64,000 nucleotides of DNA from Mariniflexile fucanivorans (GCF_004341235.1 NZ_SLUP01000007.1:62001-126000), one strand, 5' to 3'. Counted from the stretch's first letter, positions 9,100 to 18,073 are shown. The notes: a model not told the origin generated them from the sequence alone. Translations and numbers: made by a program.

Positions 9100-9831
9100 A
9101 TGAATATAATCAAACTTGATGCCACCGATTCTACAAATAGTTATTTAAGGAGACTTTCTGTAAATGAACCTATTGCCGATTATACCGTTGTTGTAACTAA
9201 GTTGCAAACTAGTGGTAGGGGGCAAATGGGAACTGTTTGGGATTCGGAAGCGTCTAAAAACCTTACGTTCAGTGTGTATAAGGATCTTTCGGAATATCAT
9301 TTAGAAAGTCCTTTTTATATTAGTATGGCCATTGCTTTAGCTTTGTACAAGACGTTAAGTTCTTTATCAATACCTAAATTAAGTGTAAAATGGCCTAACG
9401 ACATTTTGTCAGAAAACAAGAAGATTTGTGGCATTTTAATTGAAAACGTGTTTAAACAGCACAAATTTTCAAGTACTATTATAGGAATTGGTCTAAATGT
9501 AAATCAAGTTGAATTTGATAATTTACCCAAAGCATCTTCATTAAAACTTGTTTCGGGAAGTACTTTTGATTTAGATGACATAACAAAAGAGATCATTATC
9601 AATTTAAAATATTATTTCAATATTTTAAAAGAAAGGCGTTTAGTATCGCTTAAAGAAACCTATGAAGCTTCACTTTTTAGAAAAAATAAACCTTCAACAT
9701 TTCAAGATGCTGAAGGTGTGTTGTTTTTTGGTATTATAAAAGGTGTTTCTGAATATGGAAACCTCCAAGTACTGCTTGAAGATGAAATGATAAAAGAATT
9801 CGATTTAAAAACAATTACGCTTTTATATTAA
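9100..9831 (+). CDS. birA: Biotin--[acetyl-CoA-carboxylase] ligase
   Basis: Attaches biotin to the carrier lysine of biotin-dependent carboxylases through biotinyl-AMP (243 aa). The adenylate-binding GRGQMGTVW loop is near residue 39, and KWPNDILSENKKICGILIE follows near residue 100. It lacks the N-terminal DNA-binding domain of E. coli BirA, so it is a monofunctional ligase and not a repressor. Its stop overlaps the stop of the convergent SRPBCC gene by 4 bp. Confidence 0.95.
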   Translation: MNIIKLDATDSTNSYLRRLSVNEPIADYTVVVTKLQTSGRGQMGTVWDSEASKNLTFSVYKDLSEYHLESPFYISMAIALALYKTLSSLSIPKLSVKWPNDILSENKKICGILIENVFKQHKFSSTIIGIGLNVNQVEFDNLPKASSLKLVSGSTFDLDDITKEIIINLKYYFNILKERRLVSLKETYEASLFRKNKPSTFQDAEGVLFFGIIKGVSEYGNLQVLLEDEMIKEFDLKTITLLY

Positions 9832-10223
9832 ATAGCTTTAGGAATACTTGTAGCAAGGGTTTCAATAAATTTACTAATTGGGCCTTTAATCATCATAGCC
9901 ATCATCGGGTTGAAGTCGCCCGAAAATTGTAATTGTACTTCGCTAGTAGCTTCATCTATTTTAGTAATATTTCCAACAAGAGAAAAATCTATTTTTCCTC
10001 CGGCTGCACCTAAAACTATTTTATTAGGTGGTATTACTTCTTTCTTTTTTAATATAATTTCAGGCATGCCTTTTAATGCAAATACAAAGGTATCCTCACT
10101 TAAAACTTCAAATTTGCTAATATTTTCAGGCATTAATGATTTGAAATTTTTAACATCAGCTAAAAAATCAAATACATCTTCAGGTGATTTGCTAACGTTT
10201 ATTTTTGGAGATTCTAAATTCAT
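9828..10223 (-). CDS. SRPBCC (START-like) family protein
   Basis: A 131-residue single-domain protein of the helix-grip fold, starting MNLESPKINVSKSPEDVFDFLAD, which is the typical first strand and helix of the family. The C-terminal helix carries MMAMMIKGPISKFIETLA. Such proteins bind hydrophobic ligands; no ligand can be assigned here. The ATG at 10223 is chosen over the TTG at 10241. It lies 73 bp downstream of pyrE on the same strand and may be co-transcribed. Confidence 0.8.
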   Translation of the reverse strand: MNLESPKINVSKSPEDVFDFLADVKNFKSLMPENISKFEVLSEDTFVFALKGMPEIILKKKEVIPPNKIVLGAAGGKIDFSLVGNITKIDEATSEVQLQFSGDFNPMMAMMIKGPISKFIETLATSIPKAI

Positions 10224-10296
10224 TTTTATTGTTTGTTGCAAGTCGTTTAGGAGTTAGCCAATTAAAGGACTTAACAGTTAAACGCTTATATTTATA

Positions 10297-10941
10297 TCAA
10301 ATAGCGTTCCATTCACTAGGATTGGTATTCCATTCCTGTAATGTTATTAATTCTTTTTCAGAAATATAATTGGTTTTAAGCGCTTGTTCCAATAAGCTAT
10401 TGTAATCACTTAGTGTTTGAAGCTTAATATTTTCATTTTCGAAATTTTTAATTGAAACATCAAAACCATAAGTAAAAATAGCAATCATGCCTTTTACATT
10501 TATGTGCGCTTCTTTTAAAGCTTTCACAGCATTTAAGCTACTACCACCTGTGCTTATTAAGTCTTCAACCACCACAACGTTTTGTCCAGATTCGATAAAA
10601 CCTTCAATTTGGTTTTTTCTCCCATGGCCTTTAGCATCGGGTCTTACATAAATAAAAGGCAACCCCATATATTCGGCAACCAACATGCCAATACCTATTG
10701 CACCAGTGGCAACACCAGCAATAACATCGGGTTTGCCATATTGCTTTTCAATTTGTTTAGCCATGGTTTCACGAATGTAATTTCGAATAGGAGGGAATGA
10801 CAATACAATGCGGTTATCGCAATAAATAGGCGATTTCCATCCAGAAGCCCAAGTAAAAGGCTCCTTAGGGCTAAGTTTTATGGCATTCACTTGCAATAAA
10901 ACTTCAGCAGTTTTTCTAGCGGTGTCTTTGTTAAAAATCAT
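10297..10941 (-). CDS. pyrE: Orotate phosphoribosyltransferase
   Basis: Transfers ribose-5-phosphate from PRPP to orotate in pyrimidine synthesis (214 aa with the ATG at 10941). The PRPP-binding motif VVVVEDLISTGGSS lies near residues 122-135, and the flexible-loop residues appear as RPDAKGHGRKNQIEG. The upstream in-frame ATG at 10959 is less likely because a TATTTTTG promoter box lies between the two ATGs. Divergent from the NUDIX gene. Confidence 0.95.
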   Translation of the reverse strand: MIFNKDTARKTAEVLLQVNAIKLSPKEPFTWASGWKSPIYCDNRIVLSFPPIRNYIRETMAKQIEKQYGKPDVIAGVATGAIGIGMLVAEYMGLPFIYVRPDAKGHGRKNQIEGFIESGQNVVVVEDLISTGGSSLNAVKALKEAHINVKGMIAIFTYGFDVSIKNFENENIKLQTLSDYNSLLEQALKTNYISEKELITLQEWNTNPSEWNAI

Positions 10942-10946
10942 AGGAA

Positions 10947-10954
10947 CAAAAATA
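10947..10954 (-). promoter_or_regulatory. Candidate pyrE -7 box (TATTTTTG)
   Basis: Perfect TAnnTTTG on the minus strand only 5 bp upstream of the ATG at 10941. If used, transcription would begin within a few bases of the ATG, giving a nearly leaderless mRNA. It may be fortuitous. Confidence 0.35.
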
Positions 10955-11071
10955 AACATAAATTTAGTTTTTCGTTATGGAGAGGCATTTATTAAAAATA
11001 TTTTTTTCAACAATGCCAAGTTTGTGCGCAAAAATGATATTTTTACCAAAGTGTAATTATTAAAGTAAAGC

Positions 11072-11653
11072 ATGTACAAAGTTTTTGTTGGCGATAAACC
11101 GATAGTTTTAACAACAGTTGTTGAGCAAGAAACAAATTTCAAGAATTATTTACTAGATACCGTAAATATTGGAAAAGTTATAAAAGAGCTTAATACAACG
11201 AAATTAGAAGAAGTGCGTCTTATCCATAAAAATGCCGAAAAGCTTCTTAAAAAGTTTTTAAAAAAGCTGCCAAATGTGGTTGCTGGTGGAGGTAAAGTGT
11301 ATAATGATAAAAATGAAATTTTATTCATTTACCGAAATGATAAATGGGATTTGCCTAAAGGAAAAATAGAGGGTACTGAAAGTATTGAAAGAACCGCTTT
11401 AAGAGAAGTTACCGAGGAAACAGGCGTTGCCGGATTAGAAATAACAAAGCCTTTAGAAACTACTTACCATATTTTTAAACGTAACGGAAACCATAGAATT
11501 AAAGTGACCTATTGGTTTGAAATGAAAACAAGCTTTACAGGCGTTCTGTACGCCCAAGAGGAAGAAGGCATTACCAAGGTTGAATGGTTAAACCAAGAAC
11601 AAATGTCTGAAGCCCTTGAAAACTCTTATGCAAATATTAGAATTCTTATTTAA
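11072..11653 (+). CDS. NUDIX hydrolase
   Basis: Hydrolase of nucleoside diphosphates linked to another group (193 aa). The complete NUDIX box spans residues 97-119: G, five residues, E, seven residues, then REVTEETGV, with all catalytic glutamates present. About 75 residues precede the NUDIX fold, with a conserved-looking LPNVVAGGGKVYNDKNEILFI lead-in. The substrate cannot be read from the sequence. It is divergent from pyrE. Confidence 0.88.
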   Translation: MYKVFVGDKPIVLTTVVEQETNFKNYLLDTVNIGKVIKELNTTKLEEVRLIHKNAEKLLKKFLKKLPNVVAGGGKVYNDKNEILFIYRNDKWDLPKGKIEGTESIERTALREVTEETGVAGLEITKPLETTYHIFKRNGNHRIKVTYWFEMKTSFTGVLYAQEEEGITKVEWLNQEQMSEALENSYANIRILI

Positions 11654-11757
11654 AATATTAATATTTAAAGCTTTAAACCAGTAATTGAAACTCAAACGTT
11701 TTAGTGGCCATATAAAGTTAAATGCGCTTTTCTTTGGTGATACTTATTTATTAACCG

Positions 11758-11765
11758 TAAATTCG
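11758..11765 (+). promoter_or_regulatory. Candidate sulP promoter -7 box (TAAATTCG)
   Basis: Matches TAnnTTTG except for one C, and lies 20 bp upstream of the ATG at 11786. The same distance is seen at other promoters in this window. Confidence 0.4.
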
Positions 11766-11785
11766 CACCCTCAAAAAAACAATTC

Positions 11786-13450
11786 ATGACAGATTTTGTA
11801 AGGAAGATTATACCTAATGCTAAAGATGATGTTTTGGCAGGCATTACAACATCGTTAGCGATGATTCCTGAAGTAGTTGCTTTTGCTTTTGTGGCTCAAA
11901 TTGATCCTCTAGTGGCGCTTTCAGGCGCTTTTATAATCGGTTTAATTACAGCCATTTTTGGTGGTAGACCAGGTTTGATTTCTGGCGCAGCTGGAGCCGT
12001 TGCTGTTATTTTTGTGCATTTAATATCTGAAGGACATGCTAAAGGTATGTTGTTCGATACTCCTATTGAAAATATGGGATATTTCTATTTGTTGGCAGCT
12101 GTAGTGTTAATGGGTGTATTTCAAATTGGAGCAGGTTTATTTAAATTAGGGCGTTTCGTAAGGCTCATTCCTCATTCAGTCATGCTTGGGTTTGTTAACG
12201 GTTTAGCTATCGTTATCTTTCTAGCGCAAGTGCGTATGTTTTCTCATAAAAAGTTAGAAATATCGGCGGAAGGTGTTAAAGAATATATTAGCATCCCCAT
12301 GCAAGGATCCGAATTATACATCATGCTAGGGTTAGTGTTATTAACGATGGGAATTATGTGGGTTTTACCAAAAATAACCACTAAAATTCCAGCAGCTTTA
12401 ACTGCCATTCTTATTACAACAGCTATTGTTGTATTCGGAAGTATGGATGTTAGCACGGTTGGTTCTTATATTATTGAAGGTGGTGGAACTGGATTAAAAG
12501 GCGAATTTCCAACTCCAAATTTAGAGTTATGGCAAAATTTACCGTTTAATTTAGATACGCTTAAGTTTATATTGCCTTATGCGTTTTTGGCCGCTTCGGT
12601 TGGGTTAATTGAATCGTTAATGACTATGAATTTAGTGGACGAATTAACTGAAACACGTGGTAACGGTAACAGGGAATGTGTTGCTCAAGGCGCAGGAAAT
12701 ATTGTAAGTGGTTTGTTTGGAGGCACTGGAGGTTGTGGTATGATTGGACAAACGGTTATCAATATTAATGCAGGTGGGCGAGGTAGGTTATCTGGAATTA
12801 TGATGGCAGTCACTTTATTAACCTTTATTTTATTTACAGATAAATATATTGAACAAGTACCCATCGCTGCTTTAATAGGCGTGATGTTTATGATGGTAAT
12901 TGAAACTTTTGCATGGTCTAGTTTTAGGATTCTTAAAAAAATACCAAAATCGGATGCGTTTGTTCTTGTAATTGTGTCTGCGGTAACGGTTATTTACGAT
13001 TTAGCCATTGCGGTATTTGTTGGGGTTATTATTTCAGCGTTGGTTTTCGCTTGGGAAAATGCCAAAAAAATTAGAGCAAGAAAACGTTTTTCTGAAGATG
13101 GTAAAACAAAAACCTATGAAATTTGGGGTCCTTTATTTTTTGGTTCTATCCTCGCTTTTAACGACAAGTTCGATGTAAAAAATGATCCTCAAAACGTCAT
13201 AATCGATTTTGTAGAATCGCGTATTAGCGACCATTCCGCACTTGAAGCTATTTTTAATTTAGTGAATAAATACGAAGCTGAGGGGAAAACAATAAAATTA
13301 AAACATTTAAGTGAAGACTGTAAAATTTTATTATACAAAGCTAATCCTAAATTTAGAGAAGTTATTGTGGAGGCTATAAACGATCCCCGCTATTATTTAG
13401 CCGAAAATCCAGAACAATTTCCAAAATCGTTATCGGAATATAAGTTTTAG
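11786..13450 (+). CDS. SulP-family inorganic anion transporter with STAS domain
   Basis: Inner-membrane anion transporter of the SLC26/SulP family (554 aa). About ten to twelve hydrophobic segments occupy residues 15-425, beginning with DVLAGITTSLAMIPEVVAFA, the conserved first helices of the family. A cytoplasmic STAS domain occupies roughly residues 440-545 (NVIIDFVESRISDHSALEAI). Substrates of relatives include sulfate, bicarbonate and dicarboxylates; the sequence does not decide. It stands alone, convergent with coaD. Confidence 0.92.
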   Translation: MTDFVRKIIPNAKDDVLAGITTSLAMIPEVVAFAFVAQIDPLVALSGAFIIGLITAIFGGRPGLISGAAGAVAVIFVHLISEGHAKGMLFDTPIENMGYFYLLAAVVLMGVFQIGAGLFKLGRFVRLIPHSVMLGFVNGLAIVIFLAQVRMFSHKKLEISAEGVKEYISIPMQGSELYIMLGLVLLTMGIMWVLPKITTKIPAALTAILITTAIVVFGSMDVSTVGSYIIEGGGTGLKGEFPTPNLELWQNLPFNLDTLKFILPYAFLAASVGLIESLMTMNLVDELTETRGNGNRECVAQGAGNIVSGLFGGTGGCGMIGQTVININAGGRGRLSGIMMAVTLLTFILFTDKYIEQVPIAALIGVMFMMVIETFAWSSFRILKKIPKSDAFVLVIVSAVTVIYDLAIAVFVGVIISALVFAWENAKKIRARKRFSEDGKTKTYEIWGPLFFGSILAFNDKFDVKNDPQNVIIDFVESRISDHSALEAIFNLVNKYEAEGKTIKLKHLSEDCKILLYKANPKFREVIVEAINDPRYYLAENPEQFPKSLSEYKF

Positions 13451-13454
13451 ATTC

Positions 13455-13526
13455 AGTTGAAAAGTTGAAAAGTTGAAAGTTAAAAAAAAAACTTTTACCA
13501 AATACCAAATACCAAATACCAAAAAC
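13455..13526. repeat. Short tandem repeats between sulP and coaD
   Basis: Three imperfect copies of AAGTTGAA lie in 13455-13480, and three to four copies of the heptamer ATACCAA lie in 13499-13522. The two arrays are separated by an A-run. They lie in the convergent gap and encode nothing. They look like slippage arrays of a type seen in flavobacterial spacers. Confidence 0.6.
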
Positions 13527-13982
13527 CTATTTCACCCGCACACTATCTGGTACAAACTTGGTGTAGTCACCATCGTTTTTAATAACATCGCGCACTATGG
13601 AAGATGATATAAAGGATGTTCTCGATGATGTTAATAAAAATACAGTTTCAATGGTTGATAGACGCCTATTGGCATGTGCTATGGCTTTTTCGAACTCAAA
13701 ATCGGCAGGATTACGCAAACCACGCAAAATAAATTCAACATTAATTTTATTACAAAAATCAACGGTTAGTCCTTCATAGGTAATCACTTTTACTTTCGGT
13801 TCATCTTCAAAAGCTTTTTCTATAAAAGCGGTTCGTTCTTCAAGTGAGAACATATATTTTTTATCAGAATTCACACCAATGGCCACAATGACTTCATCAA
13901 AAAGTGTGACACCACGTTTTATAATATCGTAGTGTCCTAAAGTTAAGGGGTCAAAAGACCCTGGGAATAGTGCTTTTTTCAT
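13527..13982 (-). CDS. coaD: Phosphopantetheine adenylyltransferase
   Basis: Catalyses the penultimate step of coenzyme A synthesis, adenylation of 4'-phosphopantetheine (151 aa). The nucleotidyltransferase motif GSFDPLTLGHYDII begins at residue 8, RGLRNPADFEFE forms the substrate loop, and the C-terminal SSSIVRDV supplies the ATP-binding ISS-type motif. A hairpin repeat abuts its start codon. It lies downstream of ddl on the same strand. Confidence 0.97.
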   Translation of the reverse strand: MKKALFPGSFDPLTLGHYDIIKRGVTLFDEVIVAIGVNSDKKYMFSLEERTAFIEKAFEDEPKVKVITYEGLTVDFCNKINVEFILRGLRNPADFEFEKAIAHANRRLSTIETVFLLTSSRTSFISSSIVRDVIKNDGDYTKFVPDSVRVK

Positions 13983-13983
13983 T

Positions 13984-14013
13984 CCAATCTCTAACCCTTT
14001 CCAAATGAAAGGG
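13984..14013 (-). repeat. Hairpin repeat, copy R1 (coaD start)
   Basis: On the minus strand it has hairpin arms CCCTTTC and GAAAGGG followed by the tail GTTAGAGATTGG, aligning base for base with copy R4 at most positions. It lies one base upstream of the coaD ATG and forms an inverted pair with R2 across a 67-bp spacer. Confidence 0.6.
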
Positions 14014-14080
14014 ATTTTTATTTAGATAAAATTAATCAATAAGTAAATATACAATTCTATTAGCAATCACAATAGCTGTT

Positions 14081-14110
14081 TCTCTCTTTTGGAGGGATTA
14101 AAGGAGGCTT
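14081..14110 (+). repeat. Hairpin repeat, copy R2 (ddl end)
   Basis: Reads TCTCTCTTTTGGAGGGATTA and ends AAGGAGGCTT, similar to copy R5. It overlaps the 3' end of ddl and supplies its last codons and stop. It is inverted relative to R1. Confidence 0.55.
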
Positions 14111-15072
14111 GATTCAATGGCATTATCAAACAATTCACTCAAAGTAATACCTGCGGCGGCTGCTTGTTGAGGTAAAATACTCGCTAAAGTTAAACCCGGA
14201 ACCGTATTTACTTCCAATAAATGAGGCTCACCATTTTTAAAAATATATTCGCTTCGGCTAAAACCTTTCATTTTTAATACTTCATACACTCTCTTTGCAA
14301 CGGCAGTTACTTTATCTTCTTCATCTTTAGATAATCGCGCAGGAGTTATTTCTTGGGATTTTCCTAAATATTTAGCTTCATAATCAAAAAAATCATTCTC
14401 ACTTACAATTTCGGTAATAGGTAAAACTTTGGTTTCCCCCTTAAAGTTTATAACACCTACCGATACTTCTTTGCCGTCTAAAAACGACTCAATAATAATT
14501 TCATCATCTTCTTTAAAAGCGACTTCAATAGCACTTTTTATATCTTCTTTTTTATGTACTTTGGTAATGCCAAAACTACTTCCGGCTTTATTCGCTTTAA
14601 CAAAACAAGGCAACCCTACTTTGTTAACAATGCTTTCTTCATCAATAACGTCTCCTAAATTTATATAAAAAGATTCTGCGGTTTTAATGCCATATGGTTT
14701 TAAAGTGCTTAAACAATCACGTTTATTGTACGTTAATGCAGCTTGGTACATGTCGCAACTGGTTTGTGGAATGTTTAATAATTTGAAATAAGCTTGCATA
14801 AAACCATCTTCTCCAGGCGATCCATGGATGGCGTTAAAAACACAGTCAAAAGTGATTTTAGAGTTGTTTATGGTGACCGAAAAGTCGTTTTTATCAATAG
14901 TTAATTCGTTGTTGTCGCTATCAACATACACCCATTTTTCTTTGAAAATATGAATTCTGTAAGCGTTATATTTTGAAGCATCTAAGGTTTCATAAACTAC
15001 TTGTCCGCTTTTTAATGAGATTTGATATTCACTTGAATAACCTCCCATAATGATAGCAATGTTTTTTTTCAT
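14098..15072 (-). CDS. ddl: D-alanine--D-alanine ligase
   Basis: ATP-grasp ligase that joins two D-alanines for peptidoglycan precursors in the cytoplasm (324 aa). The N-terminal GGYSSEYQISLKSG loop corresponds to the Ddl GGxSxEhxVS motif. KANKAGSSFGI and EVNTVPGLT near residue 294 carry the ATP and metal ligands. The final residues and stop codon fall inside hairpin repeat R2, so the natural C-terminus may have been altered by the repeat. The gene is divergent from the PASTA gene and precedes coaD. Confidence 0.95.
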   Translation of the reverse strand: MKKNIAIIMGGYSSEYQISLKSGQVVYETLDASKYNAYRIHIFKEKWVYVDSDNNELTIDKNDFSVTINNSKITFDCVFNAIHGSPGEDGFMQAYFKLLNIPQTSCDMYQAALTYNKRDCLSTLKPYGIKTAESFYINLGDVIDEESIVNKVGLPCFVKANKAGSSFGITKVHKKEDIKSAIEVAFKEDDEIIIESFLDGKEVSVGVINFKGETKVLPITEIVSENDFFDYEAKYLGKSQEITPARLSKDEEDKVTAVAKRVYEVLKMKGFSRSEYIFKNGEPHLLEVNTVPGLTLASILPQQAAAAGITLSELFDNAIESSLL

Positions 15073-15274
15073 CTGTAATGTGTCTATTTTTTTTATTAGT
15101 CAGATGTAATTCGCCATAAATCATCTTGTTTGGTATCAAGAATTATTGTTTGGCTCATTTCATATGTGTTGAAATAATTAAGGTGTCAATCTAAAAACTA
15201 CAATAAAACGTACCTATTATTAGTTTAGCTAAAATATCATTTAAATTGCAAAAGAAAAAACAGTTCTGTTTTTA

Positions 15275-15282
15275 TATATTTG
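15275..15282 (+). promoter_or_regulatory. PASTA-rluD promoter -7 box (TATATTTG)
   Basis: Perfect TAnnTTTG, 20 bp upstream of the ATG at 15303. Confidence 0.65.
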
Positions 15283-15302
15283 CCTAATCGAAAATTTTAT
15301 AC

Positions 15303-15938
15303 ATGAGCGTTGTTAAATTTCTAACTAGTAAAGTATTTTTTAAACAAGTATTATTAGCAATAGGTGCCATAGTGGTATTAAGTTTTATAATGTTAAGGTG
15401 GTTGAATTTTACAACAAACCATGGTGAATTTGAAACCGTGCCCGATTTAAAAGGTAAATCGTTAAGCGTTGCAACGATAGAGTTAGACGAGAATAATTTA
15501 GAAATGCAGGTTCAAGATTCTGCAAATTATAATCCAGATTACCCAAAGTTTTCGGTAATAGACCAAGCACCTGCCGCTGGTGCGAAAGTAAAGGAAGATC
15601 GCAAAATATACATTACTGTAAATCCTTCTGGATACCGAAAAATTACAGTACCCGATTTAAAAGAACGTACCTTTAGGCAAGCAAAGCCTACATTAGAGGC
15701 TTTAGGGTTTAAAGTTGGTAAAATTACGTATGTAGATAATATTGCTAAAGATTTAGTTTTGGAAGTGCAATATAAAGGTGCAGATATTAAAAAGGGAGAA
15801 AAGTTACCTAAAACAACTGCTATTGATTTGGTGCTTGGAAATGGAAACAGACCCGGAGGTGAATCAAATGATGAGGGTGATAGTTTGCCTGAAAACGAAT
15901 CTGAAGATAGCAGTCCTGCTTCCGATTTAAACTTTTAA
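15303..15938 (+). CDS. PASTA-domain membrane protein
   Basis: A 211-residue protein with one N-terminal membrane helix (residues 13-30) and an extracytoplasmic part. Two PASTA domains are visible, beginning VPDLKGKSLSVATIELDENN and VPDLKERTFRQAKPTLEALG; a third partial unit follows. A low-complexity acidic tail ends the protein. PASTA modules bind muropeptides or beta-lactams in kinases and penicillin-binding proteins; here no catalytic domain is attached. It sits between ddl and rluD and may be an envelope sensor or scaffold. Confidence 0.88.
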   Translation: MSVVKFLTSKVFFKQVLLAIGAIVVLSFIMLRWLNFTTNHGEFETVPDLKGKSLSVATIELDENNLEMQVQDSANYNPDYPKFSVIDQAPAAGAKVKEDRKIYITVNPSGYRKITVPDLKERTFRQAKPTLEALGFKVGKITYVDNIAKDLVLEVQYKGADIKKGEKLPKTTAIDLVLGNGNRPGGESNDEGDSLPENESEDSSPASDLNF

Positions 15939-15973
15939 TTAAAAAAATTACTGTAATTTACTACAGATAATGA

Positions 15974-17023
15974 ATGTCCATGGAAGATTATACCCCAGAG
16001 TTTTTAGATGATGAAAGTGATTTGTATGAACATCATGCGTTTACGGTAGATAAAGGTCAGAACCCACTTCGAATTGATAAATATTTAATGAATTTTGTTG
16101 AAAACGCAACGCGTAACAAAATTCAAGCTGCAGCTAAAAACGGGAGTATTTTTGTTAATGGAACGCCTGTAAAATCGAATTACAAAGTAAAACCTCACGA
16201 CAAAATTCGTGTCCTTTTCACACATCCGCCTCATGAGAATTTATTGGTTGGTGAAGATATTCCGCTCGATATTGTTTATGAAGATGATGAACTTTTGGTT
16301 GTAAACAAACCAGCAGGTATGGTAGTGCATCCCGGTCATGGAAATTATTCGGGTACTCTTATAAATGCATTAATTTATAGGTTTGAAAACTTGCCTAATA
16401 ACTCTAGTGAACGTCCAGGATTGGTTCATAGAATAGATAAAGATACTAGCGGACTTCTAGTTATTGCTAAAACTGAACAAGCTATGACGCATTTATCTTT
16501 GCAATTTGCTGAAAAAACCAGTGAACGTGAATATGTAGCCATAGTTTGGGGAAATATTGAAGAGGAAGAAGGTACTGTGGAAGGTAATATTGGTCGCCAC
16601 CCAAAAAATCGTTTACAAAACACGGTATTTCTAGATGATGATGCCGATAAAGGCAAGCCAGCAGTAACACATTACAAGGTCATAGAACGTTTGGGTTATG
16701 TAACATTGGTGTCTTGCAAACTTGAAACAGGACGTACACACCAAATACGTGTGCATATGAAACACATTGGGCATACCTTATTTAACGACGAGCGTTATGG
16801 TGGCGAAAAAGTTTTAAAGGGAACCACCTTTACTAAATACAAACAGTTTGTAGATAATTGCTTTAAAGTATTACCAAGGCAAGCATTACACGCCAAAACA
16901 TTAGGGTTTGTACATCCTAAAACTGGAAAATTCATGAGTTTTAACACGCCAATTCCAGATGATATGGTTCAGTGTATTGAAAAATGGCGTACATATTCAA
17001 AACACCAAGGCGCTGAAGAATAG
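15974..17023 (+). CDS. rluD: Ribosomal large-subunit pseudouridine synthase, RluD family
   Basis: Modifies uridines in 23S rRNA (349 aa). An S4 RNA-binding domain covers about residues 30-95 (LRIDKYLMNFV). The catalytic aspartate lies in LVHRIDKDTSGLLVIAK, and the RluD-type HTLFNDERYGG follows later. It starts 35 bp downstream of the PASTA gene and is probably co-transcribed. Which uridines are modified is inferred from family only. Confidence 0.93.
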   Translation: MSMEDYTPEFLDDESDLYEHHAFTVDKGQNPLRIDKYLMNFVENATRNKIQAAAKNGSIFVNGTPVKSNYKVKPHDKIRVLFTHPPHENLLVGEDIPLDIVYEDDELLVVNKPAGMVVHPGHGNYSGTLINALIYRFENLPNNSSERPGLVHRIDKDTSGLLVIAKTEQAMTHLSLQFAEKTSEREYVAIVWGNIEEEEGTVEGNIGRHPKNRLQNTVFLDDDADKGKPAVTHYKVIERLGYVTLVSCKLETGRTHQIRVHMKHIGHTLFNDERYGGEKVLKGTTFTKYKQFVDNCFKVLPRQALHAKTLGFVHPKTGKFMSFNTPIPDDMVQCIEKWRTYSKHQGAEE

Positions 17024-17249
17024 GTTTTTTCAAAATTAAAAATCAGTAAATTAAATGGGTTTTACGTCATAGCAAAAGCTTCACTTTCATTTGAAATACC
17101 TAACTTATTTTTGTATTTTGGAAAGAGTTTGCGTTTTGTTGCGAGACGTAGCGGCAGTTAATTTAATTCCATAAAGATACTTTATGTTTTAAAAAGTAGT
17201 TATAAAAAAACATAAAGAGTCTTTCTAAAAAGTGTTTTTGTATTTGCTT
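17024..17249. other. Convergent gap after rluD with an inverted repeat
   Basis: Non-coding spacer between rluD and sodC. A perfect 11-bp inverted repeat (17180-17190 with 17207-17217) could terminate either gene. I see no reading frame or RNA gene. Confidence 0.45.
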
Positions 17250-17337
17250 TGTCAGGTTGAGCTTGTCGAAACTGATATTGATTATCAATAACTTAAAATA
17301 TTTCGACGATCCCGATAGTTATTGGGACAATATGACA
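17250..17337. repeat. 88-bp interspersed repeat with inverted ends
   Basis: The element is bounded by TGTCA at 17250 and TGACA at 17333. It contains GTCGAAA and TTTCGAC as inner inverted arms (17265-17271, 17301-17307), and a hairpin at 17310-17327 with one G-T pair. Its left end matches the repeat inside argS. It has the form of a miniature palindromic element and encodes nothing. Confidence 0.55.
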
Positions 17338-17390
17338 CAGAATTCCACTTTTTAGACAGCCTCTTTCATTATAGTTCTTTGGTTCAATGT

Positions 17391-17960
17391 TTATTCAATA
17401 ATACCACCACAGCTTACGCGTCCACCAGCATCACCAGTTGGTTGGGTTGTAAAATCATCAACACCTGCATGTACAATGATGCCTTTGCCAATAATATCTT
17501 TAGTGTCATCGCCACAACCAATGCACCATTCATCTGTTGAAATAGAAATGCTTGCATCACCGTTTTCATCAGCAGTTAAGTTTCCAATATCTCCCTTGTG
17601 GTAACCTGTTTCAGCACCCCATTTTCCATGTGGTTCCTTTGTAGGATTCCAATGTCCGCCAGCAGATTTTCCATCAGGTGAAGAACAATCAGACGATTCA
17701 TGGATGTGTATAGCATGAACACCTGGCTCTAATCCGCTTAAGGTTGCAACCATGTTTACAGTGCCATTTTCTTCGGTAAAAACAACCTTGCCAGTTACAT
17801 TACTGTCACTTTTAGGTGTGAGTTCTACGGTAAGACCTTTGGTAGCTGCAACTTCTTTTTCAATAACTTCGGCATTTGTAGTTTCGGTATCTTTTTTTAC
17901 ATTTTTACATGAGCTTAGCCCCATTAATAAAATCATTGCTAGAAAGCTTATTTTTTTCAT
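17391..17960 (-). CDS. sodC: Cu/Zn superoxide dismutase lipoprotein
   Basis: Dismutates superoxide outside the cytoplasm (189 aa). The signal peptide ends in a lipobox, GLSSC, so it is probably membrane-anchored. The copper and zinc ligands are visible in order: HIHES, GGHWNP, HKGD, and HAG, with the closing GDAGGRVSCG. Cysteines in SSDC and RVSCGG can form the conserved disulfide. A CIGCGDD insert with two further cysteines is unusual. It is divergent from hemN and shares its upstream region, but the Fnr-like palindrome is not at activation distance on this side. Confidence 0.94.
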   Translation of the reverse strand: MKKISFLAMILLMGLSSCKNVKKDTETTNAEVIEKEVAATKGLTVELTPKSDSNVTGKVVFTEENGTVNMVATLSGLEPGVHAIHIHESSDCSSPDGKSAGGHWNPTKEPHGKWGAETGYHKGDIGNLTADENGDASISISTDEWCIGCGDDTKDIIGKGIIVHAGVDDFTTQPTGDAGGRVSCGGIIE

Positions 17961-18021
17961 ATTATTTGTATTTTTATTTTATCTAAAATTAATGTTTTAA
18001 AGAAACAATAGCAAATTTCAT

Positions 18022-18037
18022 TATGACTTATATCATA
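18022..18037. promoter_or_regulatory. Fnr/Crp-type palindrome upstream of hemN
   Basis: TATGAC, four bases, ATCATA. Its centre (18029.5) is exactly 33 bp upstream of the centre of a perfect -7 box, which is near -40 relative to the expected transcription start, the class II activator position. Confidence 0.7.
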
Positions 18038-18058
18038 TTATTTTGAACTCATTTGCGT

Positions 18059-18066
18059 TAATTTTG
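18059..18066 (+). promoter_or_regulatory. hemN promoter -7 box (TAATTTTG)
   Basis: Perfect TAnnTTTG. The predicted start of transcription is near 18070, leaving only a few bases before the ATG at 18074, so the ATG at 18083 may be the real start. Confidence 0.65.
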
Positions 18067-18073
18067 ATTTTAA

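Noticed and set aside
13455-13526. Possible CRISPR-like array from short tandem repeats
   Set aside because: Units are 7-8 bp with no unique spacers and no cas genes; this is slippage repetition.
17984-18037. Fnr-type control of sodC from the hemN palindrome
   Set aside because: The nearest box on the sodC side has a mismatch and is 42 bp away centre to centre, unlike the 32-33 bp of the other promoters.
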